Source: Gari tellinella
Taxonomy: Eukaryota > Mollusca > Bivalvia > Cardiida > Psammobiidae
NCBI GenBank assembly: GCA_922989275.2
Contig: OV277856.1
Location: forward strand, 53,205,358 to 53,269,357
Reading direction: 5' to 3'
DNA length: 64,000 bases
Position numbers and translations under genes: made by a program. Under the pieces are notes generated by a model. The model worked only from the letters and a program-made list of their open reading frames with translations. It was not told the origin of the DNA and ran no database searches. This document shows, piece by piece, positions 21,004-32,485 of the stretch (position 1 is the first letter of the stretch; each line of letters starts with the position of its first letter).

Positions 21004-21666
21004 TGATAGGATGAGTTCTATATATTATTTTAGCAAAACGGAATTCAGACCAGGCACCTCTTACATAAAAAATGGACTTATCAAGTATATAAGCATGTAG
21101 GACGAATCCACTGGACGCAAATGGGTTAAAAATTGTTTGCTATTCAGGTTGAAACTAATCGTAAAGAATAACGTCTTCTCCACTGTAAGGAGGTATAGAG
21201 TGCCACAGGTTAATCAAATTAAAATCATGTTCGAGCTTCCGTGAACCTTAAATTTCGTAAGAAAACGAAAGGAAAAAGATAACACAGACACGCTGTTTTT
21301 GTATCTCTACATCTTATTTATATTAGCGATGGGCGCAACAAACCCAGTTTGGAACTAGCTCAATATCTAGAAAGTAGTCTCCCCAGGAGACTAAAGAACA
21401 AACTACACGACAGACGAAACACTAGTCTAAATAACAAACATTACTGGCGATAATTAAAGAGTAGACGACATTGATGTATTAGCGGAGATAGAAATAGCAG
21501 ACGACAATTTCAGAGAGACTGTAGGTAAGTGGAGCAGACGGTTATTTGGTTTTTATGGAAAAACTATCTTGTCAGATCTCTACTCGCTACGATACCTGTC
21601 AGTGACTACCAATGCTAGATAGCACTGGCTAGATTCTACCATACGTCTGACATGGCTGGATTTCTA

Positions 21667-21885
21667 CAGTGGGGAAAACGGTTTATTCCCCAAAAACGCG
21701 TTTACGCTAAAACTGTTATTTCCATTGCAAACAGTTTGGAGCCAGATCAGACGCCGGGTAACCCGGCGTCTGATTAGCCTCGAAACTGTTTGTCACTGGG
21801 ATTAAAATGAACAGTCAGAAATATATATATTTTTTCATTTTTCTTCATTTTATTTCAATGCGTTTACGTTTCGCTTGCCGAAAGA
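21667..21885 (-). mobile_element. TA1 MITE, right-truncated, minus
   Basis: CAGTGGGGAAAACGG with perfect CCGGGTAACCCGG tip; ends after GCGTTTACGTTTCGCTTGCC. Confidence 0.75.
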
Positions 21886-21926
21886 ACTGTGGATATCACT
21901 GGCTAGATTCTAGCACACGTCTGGTA

Positions 21927-22172
21927 CAGTGGAGACTCTGTTATTCTTTCCCAATAAACGCGTTTACGCTAAAACTATTATTTGCAATGCAAACAGTTTG
22001 GAGCCAGATCAGACGCCGGGTAACCCGGCGTCTGATCAGGCTCCAAACTGTTTGCCACCAAGATAAACAAGAATTATCAGAATTGTCCAAAAGTTTTTCT
22101 TTTCTACGTTTTAGTGCTTTGCGTTTGCGTACGTTTGCGTTTAAACGGGAAAGAATAACAGATTCTCCACTG
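21927..22172 (-). mobile_element. TA1 MITE, full length, minus
   Basis: 246 bp with TA duplication; the sequence on either side is the direct repeat described at 21623. Perfect hairpin. Confidence 0.92.
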
Positions 22173-22324
22173 TATCACTGGCTAGATTCTAGCACAAGTC
22201 TGGCATGGGTTGATTTGTAGTTATACCAGAGTTCATGTTCAATCCCTGTCCTCCTTGCAAATATATCGTTTGCATACAACTTTTCAAATACATTTGTTAC
22301 TCAAATGTAGACATACATTGTAAC

Positions 22325-22560
22325 TCATTCACCCCTGAAGTCTTTAATATACAATTCCAGTTCCCAATTAGGTCTAGTCCATTCATGACTATTTGAAATT
22401 CCTTTCTGCAATACAAATAGTGCAGACCCCGATCAGATGGGCTCCTGCAGGAACTTTCTTATCTGGCTCTACACAGTTTGCAAAGGAAAACTATAGTCTT
22501 TACTGGTACATGTACAGAGTTTGTAAATGACGAGTATTTTCATCGCTAGGGTTGACCGAG
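22325..22560. mobile_element. TTAA-D-like element
   Basis: Left flank AACTCATTCACCCCTGAAG is shared with 56650; hairpin 22420-22482 (AATAGTGCAGACCCCGATC / TATCTGGCTCTACACAG); right flank GTTTGTAAATGACGAGTA is shared with 10105 and 56840. Confidence 0.55.
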
Positions 22561-22569
22561 TTGTCACTG

Positions 22570-22712
22570 ACTAGCAAATAGTTTGGTGCCTGATCAGACA
22601 CCGGGTTACTCGGTGTCTTATCTGGCTTCAAACTACATGTATTTGCTATTGATATATAATGATTTTAGCGTAAATGCGTTAATTTGAAAATAATTAAGTC
22701 TTTCCCATCGTA
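22570..22712 (+). mobile_element. Old TA1 copy, right part, plus
   Basis: GCAAATAGTTTGGTGCCTGA with ACACCGGGTTACTCGGTGT: the stem keeps an ACACC/GGTGT pair where the family has ACGCC/GGCGT, another paired change. Ends CATCG-TA. Confidence 0.65.
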
Positions 22713-22715
22713 CTA

Positions 22716-23069
22716 CAGAGTTCCCTCCCTACAACGGCCCTCCCAACAACGATCCACTCCTTACAACGACCCTTGCCGCAATTCCCTAAATGGGACAATT
22801 ATGTCTAACGCTTTTACTGCTGCAATACCGTCTGCTTAAGATTGTGTCTGTTGTTTTTCTCAAAGTTACATATAAATGGAGATTTTGATAGAATAAATAT
22901 AATGAGTGACAAACAGCTTGAATCCAGATCAGACGCCGCGTCTGATCTGGATTCAAGCTGTTTTCAAATGTAAACCAAGTCTTAATTTTCCCTCTCTATA
23001 ACGGTTCCCTCCGAAAAACGCACACATTTTTTGTCTCCCATTAGGTGTCGTTGTAGAGAGGGAGCGCTG
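22716..23069. mobile_element. TA-F element with nested type A hairpin
   Basis: Ends CAGAGTTCCCTCCCTACAAC and GTTGTAGAGAGGGAGCGCTG, TA-flanked. Both this and 31108-31462 carry, at the same place, a type A unit (CCCTAAATGGGACA...CAGCTTGAATCC hairpin at 22909-22965). Its left and right stems agree on CAGCTTGAATCC/GGATTCAAGCTG. Confidence 0.78.
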
Positions 23070-23357
23070 TACAAGCATGTTATATCAATATTATTCTAAA
23101 ATCTATCTTGTAACTGTGATAAGAAATAACATTTTGTGGCATGTGACATTTACCCTCTTTGCCAGGAATCCTGAACTTACTGCAGTTTTTATTTTGGGAG
23201 TTGTTTTTTTATCCGAATTCTGACCCAATCATAAAACAACCCCAAAATAGCCAAAATGGACTATACTTAATTGGAAACTATAGAATTGTCATTTTAAAGT
23301 TTCAGGGGTGAATGAGCCATCAACCTTAAACACTGAATTACTTAACTAAAGGTGATA
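23070..23357. other. Intronic stretch, mostly unassigned
   Basis: Contains TTAAAGTTTCAGGGGTGAATGAG, resembling the right end of TTAA-D elements, but no hairpin. Confidence 0.4.
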
Positions 23358-23603
23358 CAGTGGAGAATCTGTTATTCTTTCCCAATAAACGCGTTTACGC
23401 TAAAACTATTATTTGCAGTGCAAACAGTTTAGAGCCAGATCAGACGCCGGGTAACCCGGCGTCTGACCAGTCTCTAAACTGTTTGCCACCAAGATAAACA
23501 AGAATTATCAGAATTGTCCAAAAATTGTTCTTTTCTACGTTTTAGTGCTTTGCGTTTGCGTACGTTTGCGTTTAAACGGGAAAGAATAACAGATTCTCCA
23601 CTG
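23358..23603 (-). mobile_element. TA1 MITE, full length, minus
   Basis: 246 bp. Hairpin arms read GTTTAGAGCC and GTCTCTAAAC: the GGAG-to-AGAG change is mirrored, while an inner GACCAG breaks pairing. Confidence 0.92.
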
Positions 23604-23749
23604 TAAGAAGCTCGTCCAGGAGATATCTGATTCGGGTCTACGATGTTTGAAAGAAAACCCACCAATATACGATTATAACAGGAGAAAATGTTAACCAATT
23701 ACCCAATAGCCTGTTGTAAAAGTTTAAATACATGTGACTATGCACTTAG

Positions 23750-23936
23750 AGTAAAGCAGCATGCCTCTTAATGCGCATTCTGCTTTACTTTCAAACTGCG
23801 TTAAGCTACCATCTGCTAGGTTATAGAAATATTTCTAAGATTGCATGTTCATGGTTGTATAAGTTGGAACTACTGAAGCTGTAGAGGAATAGATTAGAGG
23901 CGTAAAAAGACGCTTTATGAGGACAGATGTAATGGG
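23750..23936. mobile_element. TTAA-B element, right part
   Basis: Hairpin remnant 23750-23813 (AAGCAGCATGCCTC / TTTACTTTCAAACTGCG), family flank GTTGTATAAGTTGGAACTAC and AATGGG at TTAA 23937-23940. Confidence 0.65.
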
Positions 23937-24639
23937 TTAACGGAATTTGGCAATATGGCAGTTGTGGTTGTTTTAGAACATTCCAATGGTGAAAGTGACA
24001 CGGACACAATGTCATGCGAATAGTACAATCTGGACAATCTAACAGTCACGCAGTAATATCGTGATGGACAGGTGACAGAGACTCGGGTAGATTTACCCGT
24101 TAAAACCACCGAAGAAATAGATACTCGAACACGTGCTTCTACCCTAGAGTAATGTCCAGGGCCCGGGTGCATGACACACCGCTAAATCTCCACGCTAAAC
24201 TATCCGATAAATTCTACCTGGGCCCGGGTGCATGACACATAGTTAGAGCTTACCTGTATACTAAATCCCTCGCTGAGAGATAAATATCGATTTTTAACTA
24301 CAAGATAAACTAACTGTGTTGCATGACACACCGCTAAATTCTAGTAACATACTAAAGTTTTAGTTGATAGTTAAATATTGATTTTAGTAGACAGGTAAGA
24401 TAACTAGTGTTGCACGAGCGCAAAATTGACTAACTACAAGTTAAGTTTCACCGCTAAATTTAGAGGTACTCAGTGCAGCGATAAATCCTCTAGTAGCCAG
24501 TTAAGTCAGCTTACATAGCCGCGTTAACGAAACATTTGGGATCCAGATCAGAAACTTAACACCTCGGTGTCTTATCAAGGTCAAAATTGTTTTATTATTT
24601 TTGTTATTTTATTTCATTTTTCATTTTCTCTGTTTGAGA

Positions 24640-24847
24640 TTTACATATTACTAAACGCCAATACAATGCATTAAAATATTTTAATTGACAACGGAATATG
24701 ATTTATATTAATCTGAGAGGCAAACAGTTTGGAGTTTGATCCTACGCCGGGTCACCCGTTATCTGATATGGCTCAAACATTGTAAGCAAAGAAAATAAAA
24801 CAATTTAGCTTAAGCGGAATGGAAAGACACACGTATTGTCCACTGTA
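24640..24847 (+). mobile_element. Old TA1 copy in the left arm of the palindrome
   Basis: GGCAAACAGTTTGGAGTTTG and CGCCGGGTCACCC, ending GTATTGTCCACTG-TA. Its mirror image lies at about 28495-28700, so it predates the inverted duplication. Confidence 0.65.
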
Positions 24848-25245
24848 TGGATGTAATACATGTACGCCATAAATATGTCAACCAATTCCACGCTTGAAAC
24901 CTGTATTTTGGAAAAGCGGGTCCTGATCAGGGTCCAAACTGTTTTTACCGAGATCCTGTTTTCTGTAACATAAAGAAGTACGAACCAATTTCAGAATACA
25001 AATATGAATCTACAATACATAATAATAATTGGTACATTATCGCAGAAAGCTCTGTTACATGTAGTAACAACGAAACACTTTAGTGTGTGTTGCCATAATG
25101 TTTTCTTTTAGCCCCTTCGGCGCCAATTAATCGTGAGTGTTTATCCCTTTATCACCGTTTTATTGTCGTCTGCTTTAATATTCTCATTTGTAATATCGTT
25201 TCAAAGAAAGATCCAATGTAGAATGACTTAGGAAATTTCGATACG

Positions 25246-25315
25246 AGTGTAAAACAGTTTGGACCCTAATCAGACGTCGCGTTACTCGGCGACTGATCTG
25301 GATCCAAACTGTTTG
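25246..25315. repeat. Type A hairpin in left arm (mirror at 28013-28083)
   Basis: AAACAGTTTGGACCCTAATC / GATCTGGATCCAAACTGTTT here. The mirror copy reads AACAATTTGGATCCAGATC / AGGGTCCAAACTG. Flanking TTTATCCCTTTATCACCG and CGGCGGTGAAAGAG identify a TTAA-A element in both arms. Confidence 0.75.
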
Positions 25316-25703
25316 GGAAGCCGACTTCATGCGACTCCGGCGGTGAAAGAGTTTTTAAAACATTTCTTTCAAACAAGATTTTCCCATAAAGCTCATCTTT
25401 AAAGAAGAATACAATAATAACACTATACTAATAACTCTATAACGGATTAATCTTCAGAACTGAATATCGACACGATCATTTAGGATCTTGATCAACTACG
25501 GGTCAGAACAAGAATATTTAAAATGTACCAACCTTTTAGCGTTAGGTGTAATGCGTAAGAACAGCTTAGGAACCGTCTGTCCGCACGTCTGTCTTTCTGT
25601 CTATCAGTGTCTACCATCCCATTTTCTCTCCCCCCCTCTCTCTCTCTCTCGCCCGTTTACCTCTCACTGTATGTCAGTCTCTGCCTGTCCGTATGTACAT
25701 GTA

Positions 25704-25957
25704 CAGTGGAGAAAACGCTATTCTTTCCCAATAAACGCGTTTACGCTAAAACTATTATTTGCAGTGCAAACAGTTTCGAGCCAGATCAGACGCCGGGTAA
25801 CCCGGCGTCTGATCAGGCTCCAAACTGTTTGCCACCAAGATAAACATGAAATATCAGAATTGTCCAAAAATTGCACTTTTCTACGTTTTAAAACTAAAGT
25901 GTTTTGCGTTTGCGTACGTTTGCGTTTAAACGGGAAAGAATAACGTTTTCTCCACTG
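25704..25957 (-). mobile_element. TA1 MITE, present in only one arm of the palindrome
   Basis: 254 bp, TA-flanked (ATG-TA|CAG ... CTG|TA-TATC). It has AAAACTAAAGTG inserted relative to consensus and GTTTTCTCC ends. The right arm lacks it at the corresponding place (about 27700), so insertion followed the duplication, or it was lost there. Confidence 0.92.
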
Positions 25958-25975
25958 TATATCTACCTCTCTATC

Positions 25976-25977
<2 letters not shown>

Positions 25978-26015
<38 letters not shown>

Positions 26016-26022
26016 CTCTCGT
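25978..26022. repeat. CT microsatellite
   Basis: (CT)n with CCTCTC interruptions; mirrored by (GA)n at 27490-27551. Confidence 0.95.
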
Positions 26023-26431
26023 TCTCTCATTCTCCCAACCTCTCAAGTTTGATTCCTGTCTCTTTCCTTTCTCTTTATGTCAAAATTCCCTGCCTGTCGT
26101 CTTACTGTCCCTCTTTTTTACTGTTTTTTTTTAATCTGAATAGAATCTACTTTCATATGATAGTTATGTTTGTACTCACCTTTTCAACACATAAGTTCGT
26201 CTGTTTTACTGCATGGTTTAGATCTAACGAAACATGAGTGCCGAATAGTTTGGATCATGATCCGCTGCCATGTCTAGCTGTCATATAATGATCCAAAATG
26301 ATTGAATTGTTAAAACTAAACTCAGCAATTAAGGTTTATGATTTGCTTGATGCGTCACAGATCCTAAGTGTTGGAAATATAGTGAACAAGAAAACGGGTT
26401 CGGATCACAAGTACTTTCAACATTAGATCCT

Positions 26432-26480
26432 CCCCCCCCCCCCCCTTTTTGGTTAACAACCCCCCCCCCCCCCCCCCCCC
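26432..26480. repeat. Two poly-C tracts
   Basis: C14 and about C21 separated by TTTTTGGTTAACAA; mirrored by poly-G at 26983-27037. Confidence 0.9.
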
Positions 26481-26982
26481 ATTTTCAATATACAAATGTA
26501 TAAACACAATGGAGAACAAAGTATGAAGTGCATTTTAGCCAAAAACGCTTATGCTCACTCATGTTCAATGCATTCACCAAATCTAACCCAACTTTAGCTT
26601 GCTACTAAGTGTACTAGCTACAAGGTAACTACCTACAAGGTAAAATGGACATGTGCACGCCAGTTAGTGGCTCGCTCTAACTGATAGGTAACTAACGGAC
26701 AGGTAGAATTTATCGGATAGTTTAGCGAGGAGATTTAGCGGTGTGTCATGCACCCGGGCCCTGTCCGTTAGTTACCTGTCAGCTACAGCGACCCACTAAC
26801 TGGCGTGCACATGTCGAATTTACCTTGTAGGTAGTTACCTTGGAGCTAGTACACTTAGTAGCCAGCTAAAGTCGGGTTAAATGTGGTGAATGCATTGAAC
26901 ATGAGTGAACATAAGCGTTTTTGGCTAAAAATGCACTTCATACTTTGTTTTCCATTCTGTTTATACATGTGTACACTGAAAT

Positions 26983-27037
26983 GGGGGGGGGGGGGGGGGG
27001 GGGGGGGGCGTTCGTTCACCAAAATGGGGGGGGGGGG
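26983..27037. repeat. Two poly-G tracts
   Basis: About 26 G, then CGTTCGTTCACCAAAAT, then 12 G. Runs this long are prone to polymerase and consensus error. Confidence 0.9.
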
Positions 27038-27483
27038 TCTAATGATGTAAGAACTTGTTATCCGAACCCGTTTTCTTGTTCACTATAATGCCAACATACA
27101 GTATAGGGTCTGTGACGCATCAAGCAAATCATAAACTTTAATTGCTGACTTTAGTTAAGTTTGGATCATGATATGACAGCTAGACTTTGCAGCTGATCAG
27201 GATCAAAACTATTTGGCACTCATGTTGGGTTAAATCTAAACAATGCAGTAAAATTCAGACGACATTATGGGTTGAAAAGGTTACTAGAAACAATACTATC
27301 ATGTGAAAGTAGATTCTATTCAGATTTAAAAAACAACAAAACCAGAAAAAAGGAAGGACAGACATACAGGGACAGAAAGACGACAGGCAGGGTAACAATG
27401 GCATAAAGAGAAAGGGAAGAGAGAGGAAGCAAGAGTAGTTAGGAGAGCACGTAATACTCATTTGAGGGTGTATGCCGTATGAA

Positions 27484-27507
27484 GAGATAGAGATAGATAG
27501 ATAGAGA

Positions 27508-27552
<45 letters not shown>

Positions 27553-27690
27553 GTACAGACGGACAGGAGATATAGAGGAAGAGAGAGGGAGATATAGTTT
27601 TAAAAGGCAGGTATACAGATACACGTACAGAAATGGCGCAGACAATAGATATATAGCGAGATAGCGAGAGAGAGAGAGAGAGATAGGGGA
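27484..27690. repeat. GATA/GA microsatellites
   Basis: GATAGATAGATAGAGAG-type array at 27484-27551 and a second GA run at 27658-27690. Confidence 0.92.
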
Positions 27691-29207
27691 GAAAAAGATA
27701 GGGTAGACAGTGACATACATACAGATGTGCGAACAGACAGTTGCTAAGCTGTTAAGTTACTACGCATTACACCTAACGCGAAAATGTGGTACATTTTAAG
27801 TATTCTTGTTCTGACCCGTAGTTGATCAAGATCCTAAATGATTGACCCTCGTACCGATATTCAATTCTGAAGATTATTCCATTGTATAGTTATTTGTGTG
27901 TTATCATTATTGATTTATTGCATTCTTCTTTAAAGATGCGCTTTATGGGAATCTCTTGTTTCATAGACATGCTTTAGCAACTCTTTCACCGCCGGAGTCG
28001 CATAAAGTCGGCTTTACAAACAATTTGGATCCAGATCAGACGCCGAGTAACGCAACGTCTGATTAGGGTCCAAACTGTTTTACACTCGTATCGACATTTT
28101 CTAAGTCATTCTACATTGGATCTTTCTTTGAAACGATATTACAAATAAGAATATTAAAGCAGACGACAATAAAACGGTGTAGGGGTAAACACTCACGATT
28201 AATTGGCGCCGAAAGGACTAAAAGAAAACATTATGGCAACACATACTAAAGTGTTTCGTTGTTACTACATGTAACGGAGCTTTCTGCGATAATGTACCAA
28301 TTATTATTATGTATTGTAGATTCATATGTATTCTGAAATTGGTTCGTACTTCTTTATGTTACAGAAAACAGGATCTCAGAAAAAACAGTTTGGACCCTGA
28401 TCAGGACCCGCTTTTCCAAAATACAGGTTTCAAGCGTGGAATTGGTTGACACATTTCAATGCAACCAACATCCTATGGCGTACATTTGTATCACATCCAT
28501 ACAAATTCTTTTACATGTATCTTCTTTGCTTACAGTACAAATGTTGGAGCCATATCAGATAACGGGTAACCCGGCGTCTGATCAAACTCCAAACAGTTTG
28601 CCTCTCAGATAAATATCAATCATTATCATCGACATATTCCGTTGTCAATTAAAATATTTTATTGTATTGCGTTTAGTAAAATGTAAATCTCAAACATAGA
28701 AAATGAAAAATGAAATAAAATAACAAAAATAATCAAACAATATTGACCTTGATAAAACACCGATGTGTTATGTTTCTGATCTGGATCCCAAATGCTTCTT
28801 TAACGCGGCTATGTAAACTGATTTAACTGGCTACTAGAGGATTTATCGTTGCACTGAGTACCTCTAAATTTAGCGGTAAAACTTAACTTGTAGTTAGTCA
28901 ATTTGGCGCTCGTGCAACACTAGTTATCTTACCTGTCTACTAAAATCAATATTTAACTATCAACTAAAACTTTAGTATGTTACTAGAATTTAGCGGTGTG
29001 TCATGCAACACAGTTAGTTTATTTTGTAGTTAAAAATCGATATTTATCTCTCGGCGAGGGATTTAGTATACAGGTAAGCTCTAACTATGTGTCATGCACC
29101 CGGGCCCAGCCTGCTAGGCTAGACTGTAGAAAGTGTGACATTTGTCTGTGAATAAAGTATACCATATTATTCACTAAAATGAAAGCATTTGTTTTAAGTG
29201 TATGTTA

Positions 29208-29453
29208 CAGTGGAGAATCTGTTATTCTTTCCCAATAAACGCGTTTACGCTAAAACTATTATTTGCAGTGCAAACAGTTTGGAGCCAGATCAGACGCCGG
29301 GTAACCCGGCGTCTGATCAGGCTCCAAACTGTTTGCCACCAAGATAATCAAGAATTATCAGAATTGTTCAAAAATTGTTCTTTTCTACGTTTTAGTGCTT
29401 TGCGTTTGCGTACGTTTGCGTTTAAACGGGAAAGAATAACAGATTCTCCACTG
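29208..29453 (-). mobile_element. TA1 MITE, full length, minus
   Basis: 246 bp, TA-flanked (TGT-TA / TA-TGTC). Perfect hairpin; AAGATAATCAAG replaces AAGATAAACAAG. Confidence 0.93.
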
Positions 29454-29511
29454 TATGTCTATAAAATGTACAATCACATACCGTGCCATGAGAAACCTGA
29501 CTTATTGCATT

Positions 29512-29556
29512 GCAAACAGTGATAATCAAGGCCTGGCCTTGATCTACACTGTTTGA
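29512..29556. repeat. Type D hairpin with short tip
   Basis: GCAAACAGTGATAATCAAGG and CCTTGATCTACACTGTTTG close on CCTGG; the inner stem has been rebuilt as TCAAGGCC/GGCCTTGA. Confidence 0.65.
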
Positions 29557-29682
29557 TATCCACATGCATCTTACGCATTTTTTATAGCTGTATTATATAC
29601 GGTATTTGGCAGCGTTAACCAAAACTCACTGAGTCAGATACAGAGCCTGTGTGATTAGGACCCAAATTGTTTGCCCCTCATA

Positions 29683-29928
29683 CAGTGGAGAATATGTTAT
29701 TCTTTCCCGTTTAAACGCAAACGTACGCAAACGCAAAGCACTAAAACGTAGAAAAGAACAACTTTTGGACAATTCTGATAATTCTTGTTTATCCTGGTGG
29801 CAAATAGTTTGGAGCCTGATCAGACGCCGGGTTACCCGGCGTCTGATCTGGCTCCAAACTGTTTGCACTGGAAATAATAGTTTTAGCGTAAACGCGTTGA
29901 TTGGGAAAGAATAACAGATTCTCCACTG
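29683..29928 (+). mobile_element. TA1 MITE, full length, plus
   Basis: 246 bp, preceded by a type A right-arm remnant (AGGACCCAAATTGTTTG). Left stem GGCAAATAGTTTGG has one unpaired change. Confidence 0.92.
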
Positions 29929-30102
29929 TATCCGTGATTCTTCAGTCTAATTATCTACAATATAAATTTGTAAAACAAAGTCAGGCGCTATCCAGGGCTA
30001 CCATAAGTTGCTCATAAAAATCATTCCTAAGATTTCAAATTTTTTAAGCGCGGTTTAAGGAATCTTACCTGTAACCTTTTCGCTACCATGCTCTAACATA
30101 AA

Positions 30103-30322
30103 TATGCAAACAGTTTTGATCCATATCAGACGCCGCGTAACTATTTGACACCCATATATATGTTAGATAAGTAAACAATGCAAATGATTCCAAATTTTAA
30201 ACGTAAGAGCAGAATTCCGAAGATTACGGAAAAATCTGTAGGTCCCGAGAAATAAAAAAAATGAAGATTTGGGAAATTCAGAGAAGTTGCAGCCTTGGCT
30301 AACGTTTCAGTGAAAAGGTTAA
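30103..30322. mobile_element. TTAA-A element with half the hairpin deleted
   Basis: GCAAACAGTTTTGATCCATA then CAGACGCCGCGTAAC jumps straight to TATTTGACACCC; right flank ends TTCAGTGAAAAGGTTAA. Confidence 0.6.
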
Positions 30323-30664
30323 TTCTAATAATTGTGTCATATCCATTTCAATATACATTACATGTATGGCCTATATACCTATATACGTAAATAATGAATG
30401 ACATTTGACCCGGGCTGCTAAATACGCTTAGAAAGATAATATTTTGACAAGGCGTGAACTAGTGTCATATTTTGAAAGGGGAAATCTTGAGTATTATTTG
30501 AAGTAAAGTTATGCAAATCAAGGGGCTGTAATTGTTTGGGGAGACAGGGTTTTGACACATTTCGGTCAGTGTTGTAACAAAATACTGAAACACAATAATG
30601 AAAATATCACAAAGGTTTAAATAAACTTGTAAGGTAGTTCTTCATTATGCCAGGGTTTTCAATA
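30323..30664. other. Intronic stretch without recognised features
   Basis: No repeat family or coding signal assigned. Confidence 0.4.
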
Positions 30665-30910
30665 CAGTGGAGAAAACGTTATTCTTTCCCGTTTAAACGC
30701 AAACGTACGCAAACGCAAAACACTAAAACGTAGAAAAGTATAACTTTTTGACAATTCTGATAATTCATGTTTATCTTGGTGGCAAACAGTTTGGAGCCTG
30801 ATCAGACGCCGGGATACCCGGCGTCTGATCTGGCTCCAAACTGTTTGCACGACAAATAATAGTTTTAGCGTAAACGCGTTTATTGGGAAAGAATAACAGA
30901 TTCTCCACTG
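30665..30910 (+). mobile_element. TA1 MITE, full length, plus
   Basis: 246 bp. Tip reads CCGGGATACCCGG, a loop-only change. Left end GAGAAAACG differs from right end CAGATTCTCC, so the two terminal repeats come from different variants. Confidence 0.92.
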
Positions 30911-30944
30911 TACACGCATCAAAGTATTTCCCCTTGCTGTGTCT

Positions 30945-31090
30945 CTATCTCTGTATCTGTCTGTCTGTCTGTTTGTTTGTCTGTATGTATGTCTATCTCC
31001 CAATCTCTGTTTCTGCCTATGTGTATGTCTCACTGTCCGTCCGTCCGTCTGCACGTCTGTCTGTCTTTCTCTTTCTTTCTGTCTTTAGAC
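30945..31090. repeat. CTGT-type microsatellite
   Basis: TCTGTCTGTCTGTTTGTTTG, CCGTCCGTCCGTC and TCTTTCTGTC units. Confidence 0.9.
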
Positions 31091-31107
31091 CTCTGTCTCT
31101 CATTGTA

Positions 31108-31462
31108 CAGTGTTCCCTTTCTTCAACGACCCTCCCAACAACGACCCCTCCTTATAACGACCCTTGCCGCAATTCCCTAAATGGGACACTTATGTCTAAC
31201 ACTTTTACTGCGCTTAAAATTGTCGCCTGCTGTTTTCTCTCACAGTTACATATAAGTGGACATTTTGATAGAATACATATCATGACAAGTGACAAACAGC
31301 TTGAATCCAGATCAGACGCCACAATACGCGGCATCTGATCTGGATTCAAGCTGTTTGTTAATGTAAGCCAAGTCTTATGTTTCTCTCTCTATACCGACTC
31401 CCTCCAAACAACGCACACAATCTGTGTCTCCCATTAGGTGTCGTTGTAGAGAGGGAGCGCTG
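31108..31462. mobile_element. TA-F element with nested type A hairpin
   Basis: CAGTGTTCCCTTTCTTCAAC to GAGAGGGAGCGCTG, TA-flanked. Hairpin 31288-31356 has CAGCTTGAATCCAGATC / GATCTGGATTCAAGCTG and a longer tip (GCCACAATACGCGGC) than its sister at 22716. Confidence 0.8.
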
Positions 31463-31495
31463 TACATGTAATCGGTTGTAGTAAAATGTTTATTA

Positions 31496-31741
31496 CAGTG
31501 GAGAATCTGTTATTCTTTCCCAATAAACGCGTTTACGCTAAAACTATTATTTGCAGTGCAAACAGTTTGGAGCCAGATCAGACGCCGGGTAACGCGGTGT
31601 CTGATCAGGCTCCAAACTGTTTGCCACCAAGATACACAAGATTTATCAGAATTGTCCAAAAGTTGTTCTTTTCTACGTTTTAGTGTTTTGCGTTTGCGTA
31701 CGATTGCGTTTAAACGGGAAAGAATAACAGATTCTCCACTG
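31496..31741 (-). mobile_element. TA1 MITE, full length, minus
   Basis: 246 bp. The tip is unpaired here: GCCGGGTAACGCGGTGTC, showing a copy in which one arm alone has changed. Confidence 0.92.
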
Positions 31742-32234
31742 TACATGCTATTTCACATCGTTACAACCATCATTGAACCTTCTTTCCATTGGTCGTTATG
31801 CCGGTCGGAGGTTTTATTGAGCAACATTAGAGCATGCAGATATCTTATCCACTTATAACTGGACATGTTCCATACTGTTTGACACTTGCATGTAGACTTA
31901 CAACATCATCAATTTTATTATATCAACATTCATTTTCTGCAATCAATTGCATTGCGTTTGTGTTTAGTTTCGTTCAACCCTTTTATGATCGAACTATTCG
32001 GAGGCTTTGACCCCTTTTGTCGCTTTTTTGTCGTCTGCTTCAGTATTCTTATCTGCAAGACACGTTTCAAAGTTAAATTAAAGGTTGTATGACTTAATAA
32101 ATATCGATAAGAGTGTCAAACAGTTTGGGTGCTAATCAGACGAACTTATAACCAACTTATATGTCGCGATTTCGTAAAACCCAACTCAAACGATCTAATT
32201 TAGGGATTGTAATAGAAGTGCTTTACTGTAGTTA

Positions 32235-32482
32235 CAGTGGAGAATACCTTATTCTTTCCCATTTAAACAAAACGAAACGCAAACGCAAAACGCTAAAACG
32301 TATAGAAAAGTGCAACTTTTGGACAATTCTGGTAATTCAGTTTTATCTTGGTGGCAAACAATTTGGAGCCTGATCAGACGCCGGGTTTCCCGGCGTCTGA
32401 TCTGGCTCCAAACTGTTTGCAATAGAAATAATAGTTTTAGCGTAAACGCGTTTATTGGGAAACAATAACGTTTTCTCCACTG
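32235..32482 (+). mobile_element. TA1 MITE, intermediate subfamily, plus
   Basis: 248 bp, AAACGAAACGCAAACGC long arm with AATACC left end and GTTTTCTCC right end; perfect stem with TTT loop (CCGGGTTTCCCGG). Confidence 0.9.
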
Positions 32483-32485
32483 TAC

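Larger units (their letters stand above)
21623..22210. repeat. Short direct repeats around two TA1 copies
   Basis: CACTGGCTAGATTCTA then CA.ACGTCTGG occurs at about 21627, 21895 and 22175. The intervening spaces are occupied by the TA1 copies at 21667 and 21927, so this is a low-copy tandem repeat opened up by insertions. Confidence 0.7.
24159..29108. repeat. 4.9-kb imperfect palindrome (long inverted repeat)
   Basis: The left arm (about 24222-26706) is the reverse complement of the right arm (about 26760-29104). The outer 300 bp (GCTTACCTGTATACTAAATC...) differ at about 3% by eye. The spacer (about 26707-26759, GGATAGTTTAGCGAGGAG...) is itself repeated in reverse at 24159-24221. Outer and inner boundaries carry GGGCCCGGGTGCATGACACA (24160, 24223; reversed at 26745, 29088). 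Matching pairs include 25480/27840, 25100/28200, 24540/28800, CT at 25978 with GA at 27490, and poly-C at 26460 with poly-G at 26983. Either a fold-back transposon or an inverted duplication. Confidence 0.88.
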
